Part shown: in pieces, positions 1-5,154 of the stretch
Numbering within the stretch: position 1 is the stretch's first letter
How the letters are laid out: each line of letters begins with the position of its first letter
Assembly (NCBI GenBank): GCA_044376465.1
Contig: JBILKW010000163.1
Coordinates: forward strand, 1 to 5,154
From: CAJBVG01 sp044376465
GTDB lineage: Bacteria; Bacteroidota; Bacteroidia; Sphingobacteriales; Sphingobacteriaceae
Reading direction: 5' to 3'
Length of the DNA stretch: 5,154 nt
The notes under the pieces: generated by a model
Database searches by the model: none
What the model saw: only the letters and a program-made list of their open reading frames with translations
What the model was told of the DNA's origin: nothing
Program-made: the position numbers and the translations under genes

Positions 1-99
1 GTAATTGTTGATGCAGATGGCAAAGCACTCACTGGAACATTTGGATATAAAGAAGACGTACCGGGGTATATAGAGTTCTTGGATAGCTGGAAGAAGTAG
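1..99 (+). CDS. C-terminal end of a thioredoxin-like protein (partial)
   Basis: The frame is open from base 1 and ends in TAG at 97-99, giving the last 32 residues of a protein that starts outside the window. The visible tail begins VIVDADGKAL, continues with a short FGYKEDVPGY stretch and ends EFLDSWKK. A hydrophobic beta strand, a D-x-D-G-K turn, a second strand with a Gly-Tyr, then an amphipathic final helix is the pattern at the end of thioredoxin-fold domains (the strand 4, strand 5 and last helix region). The CxxC site, if there is one, would lie upstream and cannot be checked. It converges on the lipid kinase gene, and its stop codon touches the palindromic repeat. That it is coding is likely; the thioredoxin assignment rests on a short fragment and is tentative. 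Confidence 0.6.
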   Translation, partial: VIVDADGKALTGTFGYKEDVPGYIEFLDSWKK

Positions 100-212
100 C
101 GAACAATCGAACTTGCGAATTAGCGAAATTGCGAAATTGCGATTAGCTGACTGAGTACGACTCGCTAATTCGTTAGTTCGCTAGTTCGCTAATTCGCAAG
201 TTCGATTGTTCG
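100..212. repeat. Palindromic array of degenerate 8-bp units between convergent genes
   Basis: Bases 100-127 and 185-212 are perfect inverted copies of each other (28 bp). The pairing continues inward with a few mismatches, one bulge and a small tip (GAGT at 153-156 pairing with ACTC at 160-163), so almost the whole gap can fold into one long hairpin. Each arm is also a tandem series with an exact 8-bp period: the left arm reads in steps from 99 (for example GCGAATTA at 115, GCGAAATT at 123 and again at 131), and the right arm carries the reverse-complement unit in steps from 163 (CGCTAATT at 163 and 187, CGCTAGTT at 179). The element fills the gap, starting right after one stop codon (97-99) and ending one base before the other (214-216). 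A folded transcript from either strand could act as a bidirectional terminator or 3'-end stabiliser; that is inference. There is no clear T-run beside the stem as in a classic intrinsic terminator. Confidence 0.9.
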
Positions 213-213
213 A

Positions 214-1095
214 TTACGCAATAACAATAAGCTTCTCTGGCAATACCGTAACTTTAAACGGCACACTGCCTTTAATTTCACCGTCTATGGTGAGGGCTTG
301 GTTATATTCTGATTCTACACGAATACTTTTTATTTGTCGGTATTCCAAATATTTGGAATGGATGTGCTTACCCGAATAAATTTTTGGAAATAGTTTTAGC
401 AAATTACTGAGCGCAGTTTTGCGAACTAAAAGAACATCCAGTAATCCATCTTGTAAATCGGCCATAGGTGCCATTTTCATTCCTTTACCCGTATGTTTGG
501 TGTTCAGAATTAAAATAAAAGAAAACTCTTCATTGTAATTTATATCATCAAGTTCCACTTTTAATCGAGCGGATGGATTGCCAAGCATTTGAAAAAATGC
601 AGAAAGGGTATACCTCGGCGGTCCAAGCCAACGAAGTTCTTCTGCTAATCTGCTTATGTCGTTAACTAAGCCCCAACCAATCATATTAAAAGAAACATAA
701 GAATGATTATCCATTTCAATTTTCATTAAATCGATGGGCATGGTTCTAAACTGGCGTAACCTGTCGCTTGCTTTTTGATAGGTTAGCGAATCAAAATCGT
801 GGTTAAAAGCATTGCCGCTACCGGCTGGGAATAAAAGTACAGGAATGTCTAATCTATTATTAATGTGGAGTGCATTTACAACATCGTGCATGGTGCCATC
901 GCCACCGAGTACTAGTACAGCATCTATTTCGGTTAAAATGGTTTGGTCGATAAATCGAGAAAAATAACCTGCACTTTTGCTTTCTAACACAATAAACACA
1001 TCGTCTTTAAAGTCTTTTCGTAACATTGAAAGCATTTTTTGTGCTTTATGTGTGCCCGATAACGGGTTTAAAGTGCATAAATATTTTTTACTCAT
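214..1095 (-). CDS. Diacylglycerol/sphingosine kinase-family lipid kinase
   Basis: A complete 293-residue protein of the DAGK catalytic superfamily (the YegS/DgkB/sphingosine kinase group, usually about 290-310 residues). These enzymes transfer phosphate from ATP to a lipid hydroxyl at the inner face of the cytoplasmic membrane. The nucleotide-binding half shows NPLSG (10-14), GGDGT (64-68) followed by MHDVVNAL, and PAGSGNAF (90-97). The second, beta-rich half shows FNMIGWG with VND (136-146), LGPPRYTLSAF near 157-167, DGLLDVLLV, and the late IDGE motif (270-273). All expected catalytic and ATP-site motifs are present, so it should be active. PAGSGNA, and the R-x-LG-xx-R-[YF]-TL stretch after the VND, look more like sphingosine kinases than YegS-type enzymes. 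The substrate could be diacylglycerol, a sphingoid base or another lipid. The ATG at 1095 places the N-terminal strand and NP motif normally; no Shine-Dalgarno sequence is visible. It is divergent from gmhA across a 70-bp gap. Confidence 0.92.
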   Translation of the reverse strand: MSKKYLCTLNPLSGTHKAQKMLSMLRKDFKDDVFIVLESKSAGYFSRFIDQTILTEIDAVLVLGGDGTMHDVVNALHINNRLDIPVLLFPAGSGNAFNHDFDSLTYQKASDRLRQFRTMPIDLMKIEMDNHSYVSFNMIGWGLVNDISRLAEELRWLGPPRYTLSAFFQMLGNPSARLKVELDDINYNEEFSFILILNTKHTGKGMKMAPMADLQDGLLDVLLVRKTALSNLLKLFPKIYSGKHIHSKYLEYRQIKSIRVESEYNQALTIDGEIKGSVPFKVTVLPEKLIVIA

Positions 1096-1133
1096 TCATA
1101 AGGGATTTAATACAATATAGTAAAAAGGATTCT

Positions 1134-1141
1134 TAAATTTG
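1134..1141 (+). promoter_or_regulatory. Candidate Bacteroidota -7 promoter box upstream of gmhA
   Basis: TAAATTTG is an exact match to the TAnnTTTG -7 element used by the primary sigma factor of Bacteroidota. It ends 24 bases before the ATG at 1166, leaving room for a short leader. No good TTG/TTTG -33 element is visible at the usual spacing, so the call rests on one box in an AT-rich gap. It also bears on the gmhA start, because the in-frame TTG codon at 1139-1141 lies inside this box. Confidence 0.35.
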
Positions 1142-1165
1142 ACAAACGCAACCGAATATTTACAG

Positions 1166-1735
1166 ATGAATTCTATTAAGAAGCAATTTGAAGAAGCACA
1201 AACAGTGCTCGAAACCTTTATAAAAAACGAGGAAAATTTTAGCAAGATTGAGCAGGCAGGGAAGCTAATGTGTGATGCCATAAATGCAGGCAATAAAATT
1301 ATATCATGTGGTAACGGAGGTTCTATGAGCGATGCGATGCATTTTGCGGAGGAATTGAGCGGTAGGTATAGAGGAGATCGTAAATCTATTGCAGCAATTT
1401 CTATTTCGGATCCTACACACATTACTTGTGTAGGTAACGATTATGGTTTTGATTTTATTTTTTCGAGGTTTGTAGAAGGAGTAGGAAATGCAGGAGATGT
1501 ATTGCTTGCGATAAGCACCTCTGGTAATTCTAAAAATGTAATAGAGGCCGCAAAAGCAGCAAAAGCAAAAGGCATGAAAGTGGTAGGCTTAACTGGTAAA
1601 GATGGAGGAGCCTTGGCTGCATTGTGTGATGTAGAAATTAGAGCACCACATGCTAACTTTGCAGATCGTGCACAAGAAATACACATCAAAATAATACATG
1701 CCTTAATTGGATACATAGAAGAAAATGGTATCTAA
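1166..1735 (+). CDS. gmhA: Sedoheptulose-7-phosphate isomerase GmhA
   Basis: A cytoplasmic SIS-fold isomerase converting D-sedoheptulose 7-phosphate to D-glycero-D-manno-heptose 7-phosphate, the first step of ADP-heptose synthesis for LPS core or other glycans; family members are tetramers. From the ATG at 1166 the protein has 189 residues, close to the E. coli enzyme (192). Visible motifs are CGNGGS (48-53), DAMHFAEEL (56-64) with the catalytic-base glutamate at 63, the phosphate-binding STSGNS (117-122), LTGKDGG, and QEIHIKIIH (170-178), whose last histidine matches the E. coli catalytic histidine. These signatures separate it from the related replication factor DiaA. The frame also opens at a TTG (1139), which would add nine residues; I prefer the ATG because length and N-terminal alignment match GmhA and the TTG lies inside a probable promoter box. 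No Shine-Dalgarno sequence is seen. The other heptose genes (hldE/hldA, gmhB, hldD) are not in the window. Confidence 0.95.
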   Translation: MNSIKKQFEEAQTVLETFIKNEENFSKIEQAGKLMCDAINAGNKIISCGNGGSMSDAMHFAEELSGRYRGDRKSIAAISISDPTHITCVGNDYGFDFIFSRFVEGVGNAGDVLLAISTSGNSKNVIEAAKAAKAKGMKVVGLTGKDGGALAALCDVEIRAPHANFADRAQEIHIKIIHALIGYIEENGI

Positions 1736-1760
1736 TAATTTTTTATACTGATAAATAAAC

Positions 1761-2126
1761 ATGCTTAGTTTTTTCTTAAAACCCAACAGAATTTTAGCCG
1801 GCGCATTACTTTTAATTGTTTGTTCCCTTTTCATTATTCCTATACACGCCATTGATAAACATATTATCTCTATTCTATTTACCATCTACTGTTTCATCGC
1901 TTATTTCAGAGTGAAAAAAAATGGAGTAGAATTTTATTCGGAGCGAGTATCACAAAACAAGGGATTGTTATTTGTGAGTTTACTATGGATATTAAGTTTG
2001 TTGATGATTGAAACAAATGTTAAAATAGATTGGTATGAAAACAGTGCAATTACCAGAAATGTATTGAGTGGCATTGGTATTATATATGCAAGTTTGTTTT
2101 TTTACAGAGTGTTTTGGAAGAGATAG
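1761..2126 (+). CDS. Small four-helix membrane protein, unknown function
   Basis: A 121-residue protein I do not recognise. Four hydrophobic stretches look like membrane helices at about 11-30, 34-50, 68-84 and 101-117. The N-terminus (K7, R10), the second loop (R50, K52, K53, R62, K67) and the C-terminus (R116, K120, R121) are positively charged, while the loop at 85-100 is mixed with acidic residues; this fits an inner-membrane protein with both ends in the cytoplasm. There are no obvious catalytic or metal-binding motifs, no cysteine pair and no cleavable signal peptide. It starts 25 bp after the gmhA stop on the same strand with no terminator between, so co-transcription is likely, but the position does not reveal its role. 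It faces comM tail to tail. Its composition suits a genuine membrane protein and not a shadow frame, since the opposite strand has only a short open frame here. Confidence 0.75.
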   Translation: MLSFFLKPNRILAGALLLIVCSLFIIPIHAIDKHIISILFTIYCFIAYFRVKKNGVEFYSERVSQNKGLLFVSLLWILSLLMIETNVKIDWYENSAITRNVLSGIGIIYASLFFYRVFWKR

Positions 2127-2162
2127 TTACCAAAATTCTACTTCCCTGATAATTTACACCCA

Positions 2163-2202
2163 TTAGCACACTAGCACATTATCTCACTAGCACACTAACT
2201 TA
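2163..2202. repeat. Short tandem array with 8-bp period, TTAGCACA-type
   Basis: The core TAGCACA occurs at 2164-2170, 2172-2178 and 2188-2194 at exact multiples of 8 bp. The intervening step (2180-2186, TATCTCA) is a degenerate copy, and 2195-2202 is a more decayed fifth step. The array starts 36 bp after the stop of the small membrane protein and runs through the comM stop codon (2195-2197 on the minus strand), so the last codon or two of comM lie in repeat-like sequence. Unlike the array at 100-212 it has no inverted partner, so it should not form a strong hairpin. The unit resembles the TTAGCGAA-like unit of that array. Confidence 0.75.
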
Positions 2203-3736
2203 CCTGCCAAGTATCCCTGTCCAAACTCCTGTAATTTATAGCCTCCGCAAGATGTTCGAGTTCTATGTTTGTTGATTGTTCTAAGTCTGCAATGGTGCGC
2301 GCTACTTTTAAAATACGATCGTATGCACGTGCTGATAGGCCAAGTTTTTCCATTGCATTTTTGAGCATTGCATTTCCATCTTCGTTAATGATGCAAATGC
2401 TTCGAACTTTTTTCGGGCTCATTTGTGCATTGCAATGCACTAATTTATTTTCCTTAAATCGCTCCAATTGTACCTTGCGTGCTTCAATAACACGAGCGCG
2501 TATATCGGCACTTTTTTCCGAAACTTTTTTTGTTGATAATTCATTAAAACTAACGGGTGTAACTTCAATGTGTATATCAATACGATCTAACAATGGGCCC
2601 GAAACTTTATTCAAATATTTTTGCACGTTGCCGGGCCCGCAGCTGCAGTCTTTAGTTGGATGATTAAAGTACCCACATGGGCATGGGTTCATTGAAGCAA
2701 CCAACATAAAACTTGCAGGATATTCTATAGAGAAGCGGGCTCTAGAAATGGTTACTCTTCGCTCTTCTAAGGGCTGCCGCATTACTTCTAATACTTGGCG
2801 TTTAAATTCTGGGAGTTCATCTAAAAACAATACTCCGTGGTGCGCTAAAGAAATTTCTCCGGGTTGTGGAAATCCACCACCGCCAACTAATGCTACATCA
2901 GATATAGTATGGTGTGGAGATCTAAAGGGCCTTGTAGAAATTAAGGCATCACTACTTTTTAATTTACCTGCTACCGAATGTATTTTGGTAGTTTCTAATG
3001 CTTCAGTTAAACTTAATGGAGGCAGTATGGTGGCTAAGCGTTTTGCAAGCATGGTTTTACCTGCGCCGGGTGGACCAATAAGTATCAGATTGTGTCCGCC
3101 TGCAGCAGCAATTTCCATTGCTCGCTTAATGTTCTCCTGCCCTTTTACATCAGAAAAATCGGTGTCGAAATTTTCTGCTCTCGAAAAAAACTCGTCGCGT
3201 GTATCTAATTTATAAGGCTCAAACTCTTTCGCACCAGTTAAAAAGGCTACGACCTCTGAAATGTTTTCCATGCCAAAAACTTTCAATCCACCAACAATTG
3301 CAGCCTCTCTCACATTTTTTTGAGGAAGTATAAATCCCTCAAACCCTCTCTTCTTCGCTTCAATTGCAATGGGCAAGGCTCCTTTAATGGCTTTCAAACT
3401 TCCGTCTAAAGAAAGTTCTCCCATCATTAAATATGTATCTAGTTTTTCTGTTGGAATTTGTTCACTAGCGGCGAGTATTCCTACTGCAATGGTTAAGTCG
3501 TATGCCGATCCTTCCTTCCTAATATCTGCCGGCGCCATGTTTACCACAATCTTCATCCTTGGCATCACCAATCCTACATGTTTTAAAGCCGACTCTATTC
3601 TAAGGTTGCTCTCCTTTACCGCACTGTCTGGCAACCCTACCAAATGGTAATCTACGCCCGTTACAATGTTTACCTCTACCGTAATGAGAATTGCATTCAC
3701 CCCGTGTACTGCACTTCCATAAGTTTTCACTAACAT
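2195..3736 (-). CDS. comM: YifB/ComM family AAA+ ATPase (Mg-chelatase-like)
   Basis: A full-length protein of 513 residues (E. coli YifB and Haemophilus ComM are about 506-509). ComM is a hexameric helicase that promotes branch migration when incoming single-stranded DNA recombines with the chromosome during natural transformation; it is widespread, including in species not known to be competent. Order of parts: an N-terminal Lon-protease-like (ChlI) domain at about 20-140, with VGLPD-x-AVKES and NMAPAD; the Mg-chelatase-type AAA+ core, with Walker A GPPGAGKT (221-228), HHTISD (275-280), Walker B LFLDE (303-307), the NPCPCG segment (350-355) and a second cysteine pair (364, 366) forming a four-cysteine cluster, and LLDRIDIH with arginine 385; and a C-terminal lid containing LSARAYDR (467-474). 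All ATPase motifs are intact. The ATG at 3736 gives the canonical N-terminus. It lies 94 bp downstream of the transglycosylase gene on the same strand. The stop codon falls inside an 8-bp repeat array. Confidence 0.95.
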   Translation of the reverse strand: MLVKTYGSAVHGVNAILITVEVNIVTGVDYHLVGLPDSAVKESNLRIESALKHVGLVMPRMKIVVNMAPADIRKEGSAYDLTIAVGILAASEQIPTEKLDTYLMMGELSLDGSLKAIKGALPIAIEAKKRGFEGFILPQKNVREAAIVGGLKVFGMENISEVVAFLTGAKEFEPYKLDTRDEFFSRAENFDTDFSDVKGQENIKRAMEIAAAGGHNLILIGPPGAGKTMLAKRLATILPPLSLTEALETTKIHSVAGKLKSSDALISTRPFRSPHHTISDVALVGGGGFPQPGEISLAHHGVLFLDELPEFKRQVLEVMRQPLEERRVTISRARFSIEYPASFMLVASMNPCPCGYFNHPTKDCSCGPGNVQKYLNKVSGPLLDRIDIHIEVTPVSFNELSTKKVSEKSADIRARVIEARKVQLERFKENKLVHCNAQMSPKKVRSICIINEDGNAMLKNAMEKLGLSARAYDRILKVARTIADLEQSTNIELEHLAEAINYRSLDRDTWQVS

Positions 3737-3740
3737 GTTG

Positions 3741-3771
3741 TAAAACTAAGATGCAATACTCATTTACTCAA
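3741..3771 (-). promoter_or_regulatory. Possible comM promoter next to its start codon
   Basis: On the minus strand a TTG (3771-3769) is followed after 20 bases by TAGTTTTA (3748-3741), which matches the Bacteroidota -33/-7 layout (TTG, about 20 bases, TAnnTTTG) except for the last base. The box ends four bases before the comM ATG, so transcription would start at or within the start codon, giving a leaderless message. Such matches are common by chance in AT-rich DNA, so this is weak. Confidence 0.22.
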
Positions 3772-3827
3772 CTGCATATATGCAGGTTTTTTTATGCAGG
3801 ATGATAAATAGTGGATGATAAATGCAG
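3772..3827. repeat. Spacer with a 14-bp palindrome and short direct repeats
   Basis: The 94-bp gap between the transglycosylase and comM holds a perfect 14-bp palindrome, CTGCATATATGCAG (3772-3785). In plus-strand direction it is followed by seven Ts (3787-3793), the shape of a weak terminator pointing against both neighbouring genes. Downstream, GGATGATAAAT occurs twice (3799-3809 and 3813-3823), and TGCAG recurs at 3781, 3795 and 3823. The palindrome could be an operator for a dimeric regulator of comM or leftover repeat sequence; nothing here decides between them. No intrinsic terminator in the minus direction is visible after the transglycosylase, so read-through into comM is possible. 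Confidence 0.5.
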
Positions 3828-3830
3828 TTT

Positions 3831-5154
3831 TTATTCCGTTTCTAACAAGGTTTTCAACTCTTCCATTTCTTCTTCCGACTCTGGAATAATTTGCAGCGAA
3901 TCTACTACTACATAATTTCTGGCAATGCCTCGCAATACAACCGAATTAAAAATACCAACTGTATCTGATGCAGGAACCTTGCCTCGTCTTACCATCAAGC
4001 CTCCAATAAAACGAAAGTAATTATGCATGTATGGTTTTAAGGTACCATCAGCTAAAAATGAATACTTAAATTTCTTAGGTTTCGGCACAATGCTTGCTAA
4101 AAAAATACTCTCCCCTAAATTTAATTGCGCTGGTTTTTTGTTGAAATAAAAATGTGCCGCCTCTGTAATGCCGTAAACATTAGGCGCCCACTCAATAATA
4201 TTTAAATACACTTCGTACATTCTTTGTTTAGAAGTAAGTCTGTTATTCTCTATCAACCACACAATAATCATTTCTTCTAATTTTCGCGCAACCGTTTTGT
4301 TCCTACTCAAGAAAACATTTTTTACCAATTGCATAGAAATCGTACTGCCTCCGCGCTTAAATCTTTTTGCCACAAAGTTGGTAGCAATAGATTGGCGAAA
4401 GGCTTCTTCGTAAAATCCTCTATGGCTAAAAAACAAAGGATCTTCTGTGGTTAACAAAGCATTTTTTATATAGTCGGAAATTTGTTCGTAGGGTGTAAAG
4501 TTCGGGTTCGATGCAGCTACATAAATAGAACGTGCAGCATAATCCACTTCATACGGTACATGCACAAAATCTGAATTCATTTTTTGCAAATTTGTTTCTC
4601 CAAATTTTACAATAGAGAAATTATTTTTGTTTAAGCCCGAATTGAATTTACACTTCCATGGTTCTTTTTCATCTAAATAAAAATTTAAATGATAACCCAA
4701 TTTGCCTTGCACTTGCAAGCCTTCTAAAGTACCGAATAATCCTTGCGGGAATGAATTGAAAAAATCTTGCGCAGGCATCTCCTCAATATCAAACTTTAAC
4801 TCATATATTTTTGATGGTGCAATAGTGTACTTAATATATGGCCTCGCTTTTATCAATCCTAAATACGCTACAGAAGAACTATCAATAGAAATAGATTTCT
4901 CTCCGATAAACATGTTACAATCTATAGAAGCAATATTTACGATAACATCTTTTTGTGCAATTCTGGGATGGTTTACTGTTAAATTTTTTAATGCCCAATT
5001 ACCAAAAATACGAAGCTCTCCAGAAGTATATTCAATATTATCCATGCGTGTAGAAACCGTATCGAAACTTAATTTTAATCCGAATTTTTGTTCTAAATAA
5101 GGAAGCTCTACTTTTTTGTGATCTGCAAAAAAACGTACGTTTAATTTTTTATCT
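3831..5154 (-). CDS. GT51 peptidoglycan glycosyltransferase with long N-terminal region (partial)
   Basis: The frame ends at TAA (3833-3831) and has no stop up to the last base, so the 440 visible residues are a C-terminal part; the ATG at 5045 is probably an internal methionine. Numbering from it, residues about 185-325 form a GT51 (penicillin-binding-protein-type) domain that polymerises lipid II into glycan strands outside the inner membrane. It shows TTEDPLFFSHRGF (199-211, catalytic glutamate 201), GGSTISMQLVKNVFL (232-246), RKLEE (254-258) with MYEVYLNIIEW (276-286), and YGITEAAHFYFNKK (291-304). The region before it is beta-rich with repeated short strands, reminiscent of AsmA-like envelope proteins (inference). 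After the GT domain there are only about 80 residues ending in a glutamate-rich tail, with no transpeptidase SxxK/KTG motifs, so it is monofunctional like MtgA but far longer than MtgA (about 240). The signal anchor expected at the N-terminus is outside the window. Confidence 0.88.
   Translation of the reverse strand, partial: DKKLNVRFFADHKKVELPYLEQKFGLKLSFDTVSTRMDNIEYTSGELRIFGNWALKNLTVNHPRIAQKDVIVNIASIDCNMFIGEKSISIDSSSVAYLGLIKARPYIKYTIAPSKIYELKFDIEEMPAQDFFNSFPQGLFGTLEGLQVQGKLGYHLNFYLDEKEPWKCKFNSGLNKNNFSIVKFGETNLQKMNSDFVHVPYEVDYAARSIYVAASNPNFTPYEQISDYIKNALLTTEDPLFFSHRGFYEEAFRQSIATNFVAKRFKRGGSTISMQLVKNVFLSRNKTVARKLEEMIIVWLIENNRLTSKQRMYEVYLNIIEWAPNVYGITEAAHFYFNKKPAQLNLGESIFLASIVPKPKKFKYSFLADGTLKPYMHNYFRFIGGLMVRRGKVPASDTVGIFNSVVLRGIARNYVVVDSLQIIPESEEEMEELKTLLETE

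Noticed and set aside
100..212. CRISPR array or insertion-sequence end
   Set aside because: The 8-bp units have no spacers between them and are too short for CRISPR repeats. The inverted repeat encloses no transposase and has no target-site duplication.
1096..1716. Minus-strand open frames opposite gmhA (1096-1422 and 1441-1716)
   Set aside because: They lie entirely or almost entirely antisense to a complete gmhA with all family motifs, and their translations show no domain pattern.
1166..1735. DiaA (DnaA-binding SIS protein) instead of GmhA
   Set aside because: CGNGGS, DAMHFAEEL with the catalytic glutamate, and the QEIHIKIIH end are GmhA signatures.
1703..1885. Minus-strand 60-codon frame across the gmhA/membrane-protein junction
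   Set aside because: It spans the end of gmhA and the start of the membrane protein, is very short, and shows no motif or start context.
2265..3650. Plus-strand open frames opposite comM (2265-2663, 2748-3215, 3369-3650)
   Set aside because: They are shadows of a full-length ComM/YifB; the translations are serine- and proline-rich with no recognisable motif.
2195..3736. Magnesium chelatase subunit (chlorophyll or cobalamin pathway)
   Set aside because: The Lon-like N-terminal domain, the four-cysteine segment and the overall length are those of YifB/ComM; the chelatase label reflects only shared AAA+ ancestry.
3772..3793. Intrinsic terminator (hairpin plus T-run) on the plus strand
   Set aside because: The stem is only about five base pairs with a TATA loop, and no plus-strand gene lies upstream for it to terminate; kept only as part of the spacer repeat entry.
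4702..5100. Plus-strand open frame opposite the transglycosylase
   Set aside because: It is antisense to a frame with intact GT51 downstream and no interruption, so it is a shadow.

Overview
The window looks like ordinary chromosomal core sequence from a member of the Bacteroidota. The evidence is AT-rich coding DNA, start codons without Shine-Dalgarno sequences, a match to the Bacteroidota -7 promoter box (TAnnTTTG), and protein styles familiar from that phylum, such as a ComM/YifB ending in YRSLDRD and a GT51 transglycosylase without a transpeptidase domain. I cannot name a genus from the sequence alone.

Layout, left to right: (1) the last 32 codons of a plus-strand protein that resembles the end of a thioredoxin-fold domain; (2) a 113-bp intergenic palindrome built from a degenerate 8-bp tandem unit, filling the gap between two convergent genes; (3) a minus-strand lipid kinase of the diacylglycerol/sphingosine kinase superfamily; (4) a 70-bp divergent gap; (5) plus-strand gmhA (sedoheptulose-7-phosphate isomerase), followed 25 bp later by a small four-helix membrane protein of unknown function; (6) a second short array with an 8-bp period at the next convergent junction, running into the stop codon of (7) minus-strand comM/yifB; (8) a 94-bp spacer with short repeats and a palindrome; (9) a minus-strand GT51 peptidoglycan glycosyltransferase with a long N-terminal extension, cut by the right edge of the window (its frame stays open to the last base).

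Functionally, most of the genes concern the envelope: lipid phosphorylation, the first step of ADP-heptose synthesis, an inner-membrane protein and glycan-strand polymerisation. ComM is a DNA branch-migration helicase of natural transformation. Apart from gmhA and the membrane protein, which probably share a transcript, nothing suggests a dedicated operon or defence system.

The most unusual content is not coding. Both convergent junctions carry tandem arrays of related 8-bp units (TTAGCGAA-like and TTAGCACA-like) that abut or overlap stop codons. No RNA genes, CRISPR arrays, insertion sequences or phage genes were seen, and there is no gene-free stretch longer than about 115 bp.
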